A stretch of DNA of 64,000 nt, from contig SPEL01000001.1 in NCBI GenBank assembly GCA_009360885.1, positions 310,001-374,000 of the forward strand. Direction: 5' to 3'. Each line of letters starts with the position of its first letter. Position 1 is the first letter of the stretch. The notes below the pieces were generated by a model. The model was not told the DNA's origin, made no database searches, and saw only the letters and a list, made by a program, of their open reading frames with translations. A program made the position numbers and the translations under genes. The DNA comes from Sphingobium sp. (GTDB taxonomy: Bacteria > Pseudomonadota > Alphaproteobacteria > Sphingomonadales > Sphingomonadaceae). Positions 25,962 to 34,421 of this stretch are shown here, piece by piece.

Positions 25962-27425
25962 ATGCGTAAAATCGCAGCTCTCGCCTTATTGGCGACAACC
26001 AGCGCTTGCTCTATGAACCCGCGTCTGGAAGTGCCGGAACCACCTGTGGCACCGGCTTATCCCGAGGTGGTGGCGGAAGCGGAAAGCGCCGCCGCTCTGG
26101 ACTGGCGGCAAATGTTTGGTGACCCGCGCCTCCAGCGCCTGATTGAACTGGCGCTGGAAAATAACCGTGATCTGCGCATTGCGGCGCTGAATGTCGATGC
26201 TGCACGGTCGCAATTCCGCATGGCGCGGGGGGCGCAATTGCCGCAGGTAGATGCGCAGGGCAGCTATACGCGGCAGCGTATGCCGACCTCCACCGCTGGT
26301 GCCGCGATGGGGGGAGGCATTGGCGGAGCAGGTGGGCCCAGTGGCTTTGAATTTGGCCAATATGCCGCCAATGCTGCGCTGACCAGCTTTGAGATTGACC
26401 TGTTTGGCCGGTTGCGGTCGCAAAGTCAGGCAGCGTTTGAACGCTATCTGGCGTCGGACGAAGGCCGTCGTGCCACGCGCATTGCCCTCATCGGCTCTGT
26501 GGTGGACGCCTATCTGGCGGAACGGCTGGCGGAAGAGCAGCTGGCGCTGACCCAAAGCACGCTAAAGGACTGGACGGTTTCGCTTGATATTGTGAACCGC
26601 CTGCACGAGGCAAAGCAGAATAGCGGGCTGGATGTTGCACAGGCCGAAGGGCAGGTTCGGCAGGCAGAGGCCGATCTCGCCGCCCGCACGCGCGGCCTTG
26701 CTGAGGCCCGCAATATGCTGCAGTTGCTGGTGGGTGGTCCCATTCCGCAGGATTTGCCCGCGCCCATAGCCCTGACGGATCAGCCTATCGAAACGCAACT
26801 GCCGGTCGGTTTGCCATCAGACCTGATCGTCAATCGCCCGGATATTAGGCAGGCGGAACATGAACTGGTTGCCAGCAATGCCGATGTTGGCGCGGCGCGT
26901 GCGGCCTTTTTTCCGCGCATTTCCTTAACGGCTTTGTTCGGTTTTACCAGTCTGGCGCTCGATAGCCTGTTTGATAAGGATAATCGCACATGGTCTTTCT
27001 CGCCGCAAATCAGCCAGCCTATATTCCGGGGCGGTAGCCTGCGCGCTGAATATCGTCTGGCAGAGGTGCGGAAATCTATTGCGGTCGCGCAATATGAGAA
27101 GACGATTCAATCGGCCTTCCGCGAGGTGGCCGATGGTCTGGCTGGGCGCGAAACCTATGTGCGTCAATCGGATGCCCAGAATAAAGTTGTGGCCGCTGCC
27201 ACACGCCGCACGGAACTCTCGAACCTGCGGTATCGTGCGGGGGTGGATAGCCGTCTGGAACTGCTGGATGCGCAGCGGAGCGAATATGCTGCAAAGCAGA
27301 CGTTGCTGAACTTGCGCCAGCAGGCGCTTTCCAGTGCTACGGGCCTGTACCGCGCTCTTGGTGGCGGGGATGGGCAGCAACAGGCTGTTGCTGCGTCCGG
27401 GACTGCACCGGCACCGGCGGAGTAA
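25962..27425 (+). CDS. outer-membrane efflux channel lipoprotein (NodT/OprM-like)
   Basis: A 487-residue outer-membrane factor. The signal peptide MRKIAALALLATTSAC ends in a lipobox. The two repeated TolC-like halves are visible as FGDPRLQRLIELALENNRDLRIAALNVD, FEIDLFGRLRSQSQAAFERYL, VNRPDIRQAEHELVASNADVGAARAAFFPRISLTALFG and AEVRKSIAVAQYEKTIQSAFREVADGLAGR. I chose the ATG at 25962; a TTG two codons upstream overlaps the pump stop codon. It completes the tripartite pump, with both adaptor and channel being lipoproteins. It may also serve other systems, since no tolC gene is seen at the usual popZ-adjacent site. Confidence 0.94.
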   Translation: MRKIAALALLATTSACSMNPRLEVPEPPVAPAYPEVVAEAESAAALDWRQMFGDPRLQRLIELALENNRDLRIAALNVDAARSQFRMARGAQLPQVDAQGSYTRQRMPTSTAGAAMGGGIGGAGGPSGFEFGQYAANAALTSFEIDLFGRLRSQSQAAFERYLASDEGRRATRIALIGSVVDAYLAERLAEEQLALTQSTLKDWTVSLDIVNRLHEAKQNSGLDVAQAEGQVRQAEADLAARTRGLAEARNMLQLLVGGPIPQDLPAPIALTDQPIETQLPVGLPSDLIVNRPDIRQAEHELVASNADVGAARAAFFPRISLTALFGFTSLALDSLFDKDNRTWSFSPQISQPIFRGGSLRAEYRLAEVRKSIAVAQYEKTIQSAFREVADGLAGRETYVRQSDAQNKVVAAATRRTELSNLRYRAGVDSRLELLDAQRSEYAAKQTLLNLRQQALSSATGLYRALGGGDGQQQAVAASGTAPAPAE

Positions 27426-27461
27426 AGCGAAGCGCGGGTTTTCCTGCCCGAAATACAAAGG

Positions 27462-27495
27462 CGCCCTGCCTCCCATTGCGGGACAGGGCGTTTTT
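27462..27495 (+). terminator. Rho-independent terminator of the efflux operon
   Basis: CGCCCTG and CAGGGCG form a stem with a 15-base loop followed by TTTTT, 37 bp past the channel gene stop. It also lies between convergent genes. Confidence 0.85.
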
Positions 27496-27519
27496 CTATT
27501 TTCTATGCTGCTAGGCCAG

Positions 27520-28446
27520 TCACGCGTCTGTCTCTATCTGTATCGGGATTTTCAGATAAGAAACGCCATTTGCCTCGGCCACGGGCAATTGCCCTGCGCG
27601 GATATTCACCTGAATAGACGGTAATAATAGTTTCGGAACCACGAGGGTTGCATCACGGGCCTCCCGCATGGCTACAAACTCGTCCTCGCTCACGCCCTCA
27701 TGAACATGGATGTTGTTGCGTTTTTCCTCGCCAACGGTTGTTTCCCAGCGATAGTCGTCCCGCCCCGGTGCCTTGTAATCATGGCAGAGAAACAGGCGTG
27801 TATCATCGGGGAAGCTCAGAACGCGGCGGATGGAGCGATAAAGCGTGCGTGCGTCGCCGCCGGGAAAATCTGTCCTGGCGGTGCCATAATCAGGCATGAA
27901 CAGAGTATCCCCCACGAACAGCACATCGCTATCTTCTCCGCTATCGATATGGTTGGCCCTGATATTATAAGCGACGTCCGCAGGGGTGTGCCCCGGCACA
28001 TGCAGGACTGTTACTATAAGCTGGCCGATGGAAAATTTATCGCCATCACGCAACAGTCGGTCAAAGTCAGAACCATCGGTCTTCATGTCATTCAGCGCGA
28101 AAACCGGGCGGAAGATTTTCTGCACATCCTTAATATGCTCCCCGATGCCAATGGGCGCACCGGTCATCGCCTTGATATAGGGGGCGGCGGATAGATGATC
28201 GGCATGGGCGTGGGTTTCCAGCACAATGACGATGCGCCAGCCGTACTGACCGGCATAGTCGAGAATTTTTCGGGCTGATTTCACACCGCCCTTGCCGCTG
28301 GCGACGTCAAAATCCAGCACAGGGTCAATGATGGCTGCTTCGCCGGTAGCAGGATCTGCCACCAGATAGCTGATCGTATTGGTCGGTTCATCAAAAAAAG
28401 CCCGAATGACAGGACTGATACTGGGAGGATCGGGCTGTTGCGACAT
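27520..28446 (-). CDS. blh: persulfide dioxygenase-like MBL-fold hydrolase (Blh type)
   Basis: A 308-residue metallo-beta-lactamase-fold protein. The metal site is THAHADHLSAAPYI, then VLHVPGHTPADVAY, FVGDTLFMPDYGTARTDFPGG and LFLCHDYKAPGRDDYRWETTVGEEK. This is the ETHE1-related Blh class, which oxidises glutathione persulfide to sulfite in the cytosol. The start at 28446 follows AAAGGAAG; a long upstream extension of the frame is not protein-like and crosses the opposite gene. It diverges from a rhodanese and a sulfite exporter gene, giving a full sulfane-sulfur disposal route: rhodanese transfer, persulfide oxidation, sulfite export. Confidence 0.92.
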   Translation of the reverse strand: MSQQPDPPSISPVIRAFFDEPTNTISYLVADPATGEAAIIDPVLDFDVASGKGGVKSARKILDYAGQYGWRIVIVLETHAHADHLSAAPYIKAMTGAPIGIGEHIKDVQKIFRPVFALNDMKTDGSDFDRLLRDGDKFSIGQLIVTVLHVPGHTPADVAYNIRANHIDSGEDSDVLFVGDTLFMPDYGTARTDFPGGDARTLYRSIRRVLSFPDDTRLFLCHDYKAPGRDDYRWETTVGEEKRNNIHVHEGVSEDEFVAMREARDATLVVPKLLLPSIQVNIRAGQLPVAEANGVSYLKIPIQIETDA

Positions 28447-28467
28447 GAGAGATGCTTCCTTTGTTGC

Positions 28468-28515
28468 TTGACAATATATTATATAAATATAAATTAGCAA
28501 TATATAATAATTAAG
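28468..28515. promoter_or_regulatory. AT-rich divergent control region of the sulfur module
   Basis: A nearly pure A/T stretch (ATATATTATATAAATATAAA and so on) with a TTGACA hexamer at 28469 between blh and the rhodanese gene. Equivalent modules in Agrobacterium and Xylella are controlled by BigR-type ArsR repressors that bind AT-rich palindromes. No such repressor gene is in the window, so that link is inference. Confidence 0.45.
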
Positions 28516-28612
28516 GTCTTCACAGGCGCAATGTGCTGGCTCGTGGTCCTGTCGGGGCGTGGGATGAGTTGTATCATTCTCTAGTGTTTGTCCCAATATA
28601 TGAAGGAATATT

Positions 28613-29131
28613 ATGATGGCGATACAGCCTCTCTCACCGGATGAAGCGCGGCAGGCTTTGTCCGAAGGCGCGATATTGGTGGATGTGCGCGGTACAGATG
28701 AACATGCCCGTTCCCACATCCCCGGCGCGCTAAATGTGCCGCTTACCCGTTTATGTGATGTGCCGCAGGGGCAGAAGGTTATTTTCCATTGTATGTCAGG
28801 GATGCGGACACAGGCCAATGCCACGCAACTGAAGGATGCGGTGCAGGGGGATTGTTATATCCTGTCTGGTGGGCTGAATGCATGGGAAAAGGCTGGTTTT
28901 CCTGTCGTGGTTGATCGTCACCAGCCGTTGGAACTGATGCGGCAGGTGCAACTGGCTGCGGGCTTTCTGGCATTAACTGGGGCGTTATTGGGCTGGTTTG
29001 TTAACCCGGCCTTTTTGTGGCTTTCGGCCTTTGTTGGGGCGGGGCTGATGGTCGCGGGGGCAACCGGCTGGTGCGGAATGGCCCATTTGTTGCGACGGAT
29101 GCCGTGGAACCGCAATATGACTATCGGATAA
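28613..29131 (+). CDS. membrane rhodanese (YgaP-like, rhodanese + DUF2892)
   Basis: A 172-residue protein. Residues 1-105 are a rhodanese domain whose active-site loop HCMSGMRT carries the persulfide-forming cysteine. The tail has two hydrophobic spans (LAAGFLALTGALLGWFV, LSAFVGAGLMVAGATGW) that fit the DUF2892 membrane anchor. YgaP-type proteins carry sulfane sulfur on a membrane-attached rhodanese. A second ATG one codon downstream is equally possible as start. The sulfite exporter begins four bases after its stop. Confidence 0.9.
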   Translation: MMAIQPLSPDEARQALSEGAILVDVRGTDEHARSHIPGALNVPLTRLCDVPQGQKVIFHCMSGMRTQANATQLKDAVQGDCYILSGGLNAWEKAGFPVVVDRHQPLELMRQVQLAAGFLALTGALLGWFVNPAFLWLSAFVGAGLMVAGATGWCGMAHLLRRMPWNRNMTIG

Positions 29132-29135
29132 TAAG

Positions 29136-29918
29136 ATGATCGGCGCTGCGCCGGCTGCTGCGGCCCTTGCCTCAGGGGTGATGATAGGGGTCATATTAGG
29201 GCTTGTCGGTGGTGGCGGGTCGATATTGGCGGTGCCGTTGCTGGTCTATTTCGTCGGCGTGGGGTCTACCCATGTGGCAATTGGTACAGCGGCGGTAGCG
29301 GTGGCGGTCAATGCTGCGATCAGCCTGATCGGCCATGCCCGCGCCGGAACGGTGAAATGGCCCTGCGCGATTGCCTTTGGTTTGGCAGGCATGACGGGCG
29401 CGGCCATCGGCGCGGAATTTGGTAAGGCGATAGAGGGTGAGCGGTTGCTCATTTTTTTCGGCTTATTGATGATCGGCGTTGGTCTGTTCATGCTGCGTCC
29501 GAAAAGGGCGGTCGATCTGCCAGATGTCAAGCTGTCCCGCGGGGCGGCGCGGATGCTATTGCCGCGTCTCCTGCTGATAGGCTTTGGTGTGGGGCTGGCG
29601 GCGGGCTTTTTCGGAATCGGCGGCGGGTTTCTGATCGTCCCCGGCCTGATGCTGGCAACTGCAATGCCTCTGCGTTATGCAGTTGGCACATCTCTGGCGG
29701 TGGTAACGGCGTTGGGGCTGACGACGGCCATTTCTTATGCGCTGTCTGGCTATGTAGACTGGCTGCTGGTGGGGTTAATGGTTGCTGGCGGTGCCGGTGG
29801 CGGGTTGATGGGCATCAAGCTGGGCCAGCATATAGGGGCGTCTAAGGGGGCGATGGAGAAAATCTTTGCCTTCATCGTCATCATGGTGGGCGTATATGTG
29901 ACGGCTGGAGCCCTGTAA
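29136..29918 (+). CDS. TauE/SafE-family sulfite exporter
   Basis: A 260-residue protein with about eight membrane spans in two homologous halves. The half-signatures are GLVGGGGSILAVPLLVYFVG near residue 20 and GFFGIGGGFLIVPGLMLA near 155. The family exports sulfite, sulfoacetate or related anions across the inner membrane. The position directly after the rhodanese gene and opposite the persulfide dioxygenase makes sulfite the likely cargo. Confidence 0.9.
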   Translation: MIGAAPAAAALASGVMIGVILGLVGGGGSILAVPLLVYFVGVGSTHVAIGTAAVAVAVNAAISLIGHARAGTVKWPCAIAFGLAGMTGAAIGAEFGKAIEGERLLIFFGLLMIGVGLFMLRPKRAVDLPDVKLSRGAARMLLPRLLLIGFGVGLAAGFFGIGGGFLIVPGLMLATAMPLRYAVGTSLAVVTALGLTTAISYALSGYVDWLLVGLMVAGGAGGGLMGIKLGQHIGASKGAMEKIFAFIVIMVGVYVTAGAL

Positions 29919-29963
29919 GGATAACGGCAAGGGAACAGGTGCATGTGAAATGGCCTGTTTCCT

Positions 29964-30280
29964 AGGGTCAGGACCCATTAATTTCATGAACCGTGATGGC
30001 TTGTTTGCGGGATGAAATGCAAGGACGCAACGAGCATGCCATGCCGGGGGCATGGCAAAGCGCAGGCACGCGCGATATGCGGGGTTTACCCCCCCCCCCC
30101 CAGGCTAAGGGCTTTGAGGCCGCAGTTTACCTGCAAACGGCCACCCTGTGGGCTTGGCTGTTTTGGCCGCTGACTGTGTCACTCGCTTGGTAAATAGCAC
30201 CCCTATTTTCCTGCGTTCTTTCTGTGTCAGCGGCTAAAACAGATCAAGTCACGATCACGGAATTAATGGGTCCTGACCCT
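29964..30280. mobile_element. 317-bp MITE-like element with 20-bp perfect terminal repeats
   Basis: AGGGTCAGGACCCATTAATT at 29964-29983 is repeated as its exact inverse at 30261-30280. The 277 bp between them have no credible ORF, so the element is non-autonomous. It fills almost the whole gap between the TauE gene and the GGDEF-EAL gene, ending 15 bp from the latter's stop codon. A 13-C homopolymer lies inside at 30089-30101. Its left 53 bp recur at 10395-10447. No clear target duplication flanks it (CT on the left, CG on the right). Confidence 0.8.
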
Positions 30281-30295
30281 CGTGGTGATAATCGG

Positions 30296-31903
30296 TCAAA
30301 CCGCGCCGATACGATGGGGGAAATTACCTTCTGTTACCTCACCCATGGTTGTTTCACTGCCATTTCGTATCTCTGCCGTCAGGCCATTATGCACGCGAAA
30401 TGCCTCTATATCTTCCAGCATCATCGGCGTACCGATCTGATAGCCTTGTAACAAATCACAACCGAGCAATTGCAGCAAGCGAACCTGCCAGTCGCTTTCA
30501 ACGCCCTCCATCACCACTTTCATGCCGAGACTATGGCCAAAGTCGATGATGGAACGGATAATCTGTGTTGCGCGCCGCTTATCCCCCACATCGCGCAGGA
30601 AGGAGCGGTCGAGTTTCAGCGCGTCCAGCTCAAAATATTGCAAATAGCTGAGCGAGGAATAGCCGGTGCCGAAATCATCCAGAAACACGTTGACGCCAAT
30701 CTCCCTTAGCCGGGCAATGGCCTTGCGCGCTACGTCCATCTCGGAAATGAGCACGCCTTCGGTTACTTCGATGGTCAGCAGATCAGGCTTTACCTGTGCG
30801 CTTAACAGTTTGTCGAAAATGCGATGGATGAATTCCGGGTTGCGGAAATAGACCGGAGAAATATTGACGGCCACCGGTACATCGCCCAGCCGGGTAATAG
30901 CCGTCATCGCGGTGTCCAGCGTCCATTCAGTGAGGGGGGTGATCTGCCCGCTATTTTCCGCGATTTGTACGATGGTTCCGGGCGGAATATCACTGAGCGG
31001 GCGGCTTTTGGCGCGAAGCAAGGCCTCAACACTGCTCAGCATACCCGTGCGGGCAGAAACCAGTGGCTGATAATGCAGGGACAGGTCTTCGCCGATCAGG
31101 GATTTGCCCAGTTCAACGCGAATAAGGCTATCGCGTACTTGCCGACCATCCAGCAGATCATCAAAGACCCGGCATCCTCCGCGTGTTGTGCCCTTAACTT
31201 CATACATGGCGACATCGGCGCGGCGCAGCAATTCATGCCCGTCATCAACAGCAGGATCACCCACTGCAATGCCGACAGAAGTGCCGACGGATACGATTTT
31301 CCCTTCTATCGGGAAAGGCTGCCCTATGGCGGTGACGATCCTCTGGCCATAGACTTCGGGTGTTTTGTCATCCTCTAGCATGAATAATGCTGCAAATTCA
31401 TCGCCGCCCAACCTGGCAAAGGCGGTGCCATGGGGCAGCAACTTTTCTACCCGCCGGGCCACCTCTATCAGCAAAAGGTCACCGACTTTATGCCCCAAAG
31501 TGTCGTTGACGTCTTTGAACCGATCAAGATCAAAGAATAATGTGATGATCGTATGCCCTGCATCACCGGTGCTGGTCAGATCATCCAGCGAGCGATTAAA
31601 GGCTTCGCGGTTGAGCAGACCAGTGAGGTTGTCATGTTGCATCCTGTGGTGGAGCTTCTCTTTCTCTGCCGCCATGTCAACGAGCTGCTGCTTTTGCTGA
31701 CGATGGGTGATGCCACCCCATATCAAAACGCCTATAATGCAGGGAATTGATAATAATGGTGTTATCTTCGATGCAGGCATGAGATTAAGAAGGGTGCCGG
31801 CGCAGAGAAACAGCAAAATGATGCATGATCCCATCACGGCGATGAATGGGTTGAACCAGCGCCCATAGCCGCCGTTGGATGTGTCCGTCAGTCGTATTTT
31901 CAT
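30296..31903 (-). CDS. membrane GGDEF-EAL cyclic-di-GMP enzyme
   Basis: A 535-residue protein. Two membrane spans lie near residues 17-42 and 47-65. The GGDEF domain (about 85-250) has DNLTGLLNREAF, FFDLDRFKDVND and an intact LGGDEFAALF. The EAL domain (about 265-520) has SVEALLRAKS in place of the usual EALxR (EALLR), NISPVYF, EVTEG and DDFGTGYSSLSYLQYF. Both active sites look complete, so it may make and break c-di-GMP; which activity dominates cannot be read. There is no sensory domain. Its ATG overlaps the stop of the upstream response regulator, making it the last gene and probable output of the phosphorelay operon. Confidence 0.92.
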   Translation of the reverse strand: MKIRLTDTSNGGYGRWFNPFIAVMGSCIILLFLCAGTLLNLMPASKITPLLSIPCIIGVLIWGGITHRQQKQQLVDMAAEKEKLHHRMQHDNLTGLLNREAFNRSLDDLTSTGDAGHTIITLFFDLDRFKDVNDTLGHKVGDLLLIEVARRVEKLLPHGTAFARLGGDEFAALFMLEDDKTPEVYGQRIVTAIGQPFPIEGKIVSVGTSVGIAVGDPAVDDGHELLRRADVAMYEVKGTTRGGCRVFDDLLDGRQVRDSLIRVELGKSLIGEDLSLHYQPLVSARTGMLSSVEALLRAKSRPLSDIPPGTIVQIAENSGQITPLTEWTLDTAMTAITRLGDVPVAVNISPVYFRNPEFIHRIFDKLLSAQVKPDLLTIEVTEGVLISEMDVARKAIARLREIGVNVFLDDFGTGYSSLSYLQYFELDALKLDRSFLRDVGDKRRATQIIRSIIDFGHSLGMKVVMEGVESDWQVRLLQLLGCDLLQGYQIGTPMMLEDIEAFRVHNGLTAEIRNGSETTMGEVTEGNFPHRIGAV

Positions 31904-32415
31904 TCGCCTCCTCCTGTCGATGATGAGGCACTGTTCCCGCCTCTGTTGAAGAGGGCGCGTGTTTGCTCCCGCAATTTTTGTTCTGCCGATGCCTTTTCAT
32001 GGTCCAGCGCGTCAATGGTGGCGCGTTGTTCCAGATGTACGGCCATGCGGGCGCGTAAAATAGGAAGGCTTATAGGTTTTGTAACATAATCATTGGCGCC
32101 TGCATTAATGGCGGCGACAACAGACATCTCCTCATCAACGGCAGTACACATGATGACAGGCAGATGCGAACTGGGGTGCATTTCCCGAATAGCGCGCAGA
32201 GTTTCAAGGCCCGACAATTCGGGCATCATCCAGTCAAGCAGGACAATGTCTGGTGCTTTTTCCGTAATGATAGCGAGAGCTTCGCGCCCGCTGGAGGCCA
32301 TGATCGTTGCGTATCCGCTGGATTTCAGGGCGCGGGCGAGCAGAACGCGGTTATCCTCTATGTCATCAACGATAAGGGCAATGCGCTGGGTGGAAAGCGT
32401 TGGACGTTGGATCAT
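31900..32415 (-). CDS. stand-alone response regulator (REC with C-terminal helix)
   Basis: A 171-residue protein. It has one receiver domain: acidic pair in LIVDDIEDNRV, phospho-acceptor Asp in IVLLDWMMPELSGLE, Thr in VIMCTAVDEE and Lys in DYVTKPISL. A predicted helix follows (ATIDALDHEKASAEQKLREQTRALF) with a low-complexity tail. No DNA-binding domain is present, so it acts by protein contact, most simply on the GGDEF-EAL enzyme encoded next. The ATG at 32415 overlaps the stop of the hybrid kinase gene (ATGA); a longer frame is unnecessary. Confidence 0.9.
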   Translation of the reverse strand: MIQRPTLSTQRIALIVDDIEDNRVLLARALKSSGYATIMASSGREALAIITEKAPDIVLLDWMMPELSGLETLRAIREMHPSSHLPVIMCTAVDEEMSVVAAINAGANDYVTKPISLPILRARMAVHLEQRATIDALDHEKASAEQKLREQTRALFNRGGNSASSSTGGGE

Positions 32416-34421
32416 TGCACCAGCTCCTTCAGGCACTGGGCAATCTGGCGCGGAGTCGATGCTGCCTTAGCGAAGAAGCGCTGGCCATTGGCGGCCAGCT
32501 TGCGATGCTGTTCCAGTGTGATTTCCTGCCCGGAAAGCACAATCAGTGGCACATTATGCAATGTCTGATGCTTTTTAAGGTGGTCAATGACGCCAAAGCC
32601 ATCAAGGCCCGGCATGGCAAGGTCCAGCACAATGGCAGACGGGCGGATTTCATCGGCCATTTCCAGCCCCTGAACGCCATTGGCTGCCCGCCGGGTTGTG
32701 AAACCGGCCTCTTCTACGCTGCGCCGGATGAGTTCGGCGGCATCGTCATCATCTTCTATGACGAGGATTTCGCCATCTACTTTCCCGCAATATAATTCAA
32801 CCACGCTGCGTAATTGTTCCTTGGACAAGGGTTTGCGAATATAATCAGATGCACCAGCTATGATGCCCCGGCGGCGGTCATCATCCACGGTGATGAGGAC
32901 GGTGGGTATGTCCTTCACTGCTGGGTCTGCGCGTAAATCCGTCAATATGTCATAGCCTGATCGATCCGGCAGCAGCCCGTCGAGTAATATAACATCGGGG
33001 TGGTATTGCCGCGCCATTGCCAGGCCTTCATCCGGGCTGATGGTGGTCATAACCGTCAGGCCCATTTGCTGAAGCCAGCGGCGCATCAGTTCTAGCGCAT
33101 CCTCATCATCGTCAATTACCAATACGTGCAGATGGGTTATATCTGGCCCGTTTTTACTGAGGAGAGGCAGGTAATCGGTCGCGGGAATGATCGATGTAGC
33201 CTCTTGCGAGGAACCTGCGGGCAAGACCAGCCGGAAGGTGGAGCCAACATCACGGGCGCTTTCCACCAGGCAATCGCCGCCCATTAACCGGGCGAGGTTG
33301 CGGGTGATGGCAAGGCCAAGGCCGGTGCCGCCATATTTGCGGGTTAGGCTGGAATCGCCTTGTTCAAAGGCGGTGAACAGGCCCTCAATATCTTCAGGGT
33401 CCATGCCGATACCATTATCCTGTACAGTGAAAGTAATGACCGGCAGGGAGGCATCCTGTGAACGCTCCACCGTAAGCGAAATACGCCCATTTTCGGTGAA
33501 TTTGAATGCATTGCCGAGTAGATTTTGAAGGCATTGCTGAAGATTTTCCATGTCGCCGATCATGATACCGATGTCGGGGGACATGTTGAGGATGAATTCA
33601 TTGCCATTGCGCTGGTCTTCAGCGCAAGCGCGGCTGGTGATTTCGTTAATCAGTATGGGAAGGTCGATTACCTCTCGTTCCAGCACCAGCTTACCGGCCT
33701 TGATCTTGGAAATTTCCAAAATGTCGTTGATGCGGGCAAGTAGTGTGTGGCCCGCCTGCTGAATACGCACCAGATCAGACACCATCGCATCATTGCCTTC
33801 GTCGCTGGCATCTTCCTGCAACAGCATGGCATAGCCCAAAATAGCATTGAGCGGGGTGCGCAGTTCATGGCTCATATTCGCAAGGAATTTTGATTTGGCC
33901 AAATTTTGCTCATTTGCCTGTTCCCGCGCTTTTTCGAGATCAGCAATAGTGAGACGCACTTTGCGCGCCATGCTCTTCATTCGTTTGTCGAGCAGGCGCA
34001 AATCGCCTTCAAACTGGGAAATTTGCAACGCTTTTCCGCTGTTCCATTGAAAGCCATCCGTCTGATGGTCTTCATGGGTAGAGGAAAGATAAGCAAGCAG
34101 GCTCTCTACCGGAAGGGTGGCGACAGAGGTGAAGCGACGAACGCTGATGGAAATCAACACCCCCGCTGCAATCAGGGTGGCTGTGAGGCTGAACAAGGCA
34201 ATCAGTAAAGCCGTGCCTGTACCCGTTTGTATCAGCGCTTTTGTTACCAGAAAGGTGGCACAGGCACCAGCAAATGCGGTAATGAGGGACGTGCCCCATA
34301 AATGCCGGGTGATGGTGTGATGCACCGCCGCCTTCAGGCTTTCTGTCCCTGCAGGCGCCTGAGGGAATTGTACATGCTTCATGGGTGGTTGCTTTCCAGC
34401 TATGGCTGAGATCCGTGTCAT
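32412..34421 (-). CDS. hybrid histidine kinase with two receiver domains (HK-REC-REC)
   Basis: A 669-residue protein. Two membrane spans lie near residues 44-92, followed by a coiled-coil linker (LRLLDKRMKSMARKVRLTIADLEKAREQANEQN). HisKA has MSHELRTPLNAILGYAM. The ATPase domain has NLLGNAFKF, DNGIGMD and GTGLGLAI. REC1 has LVIDDDEDA, VILLDGLLPDRSG and DYIRKP. REC2 has LVIEDDDDA and IVLDLAMPGLDG, with its conserved Lys position in FFAKAAS. The start at 34421 overlaps the upstream kinase stop (ATGA). It probably relays phosphate between the first kinase and the stand-alone REC. No Hpt domain is seen, so transfer must use HisKA or an outside Hpt protein. Confidence 0.92.
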   Translation of the reverse strand: MTRISAIAGKQPPMKHVQFPQAPAGTESLKAAVHHTITRHLWGTSLITAFAGACATFLVTKALIQTGTGTALLIALFSLTATLIAAGVLISISVRRFTSVATLPVESLLAYLSSTHEDHQTDGFQWNSGKALQISQFEGDLRLLDKRMKSMARKVRLTIADLEKAREQANEQNLAKSKFLANMSHELRTPLNAILGYAMLLQEDASDEGNDAMVSDLVRIQQAGHTLLARINDILEISKIKAGKLVLEREVIDLPILINEITSRACAEDQRNGNEFILNMSPDIGIMIGDMENLQQCLQNLLGNAFKFTENGRISLTVERSQDASLPVITFTVQDNGIGMDPEDIEGLFTAFEQGDSSLTRKYGGTGLGLAITRNLARLMGGDCLVESARDVGSTFRLVLPAGSSQEATSIIPATDYLPLLSKNGPDITHLHVLVIDDDEDALELMRRWLQQMGLTVMTTISPDEGLAMARQYHPDVILLDGLLPDRSGYDILTDLRADPAVKDIPTVLITVDDDRRRGIIAGASDYIRKPLSKEQLRSVVELYCGKVDGEILVIEDDDDAAELIRRSVEEAGFTTRRAANGVQGLEMADEIRPSAIVLDLAMPGLDGFGVIDHLKKHQTLHNVPLIVLSGQEITLEQHRKLAANGQRFFAKAASTPRQIAQCLKELVQ

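Noticed and set aside
28447-28824. 126-codon N-terminal extension of the persulfide dioxygenase
   Set aside because: It crosses the divergent rhodanese gene and the AT-rich control region, and the ATG at 28446 has a good ribosome-binding site.
30089-30101. C13 tract as phase-variation switch of a coding gene
   Set aside because: The tract lies inside a non-coding mobile element, not in a gene or an evident promoter spacer, although its length may still vary.
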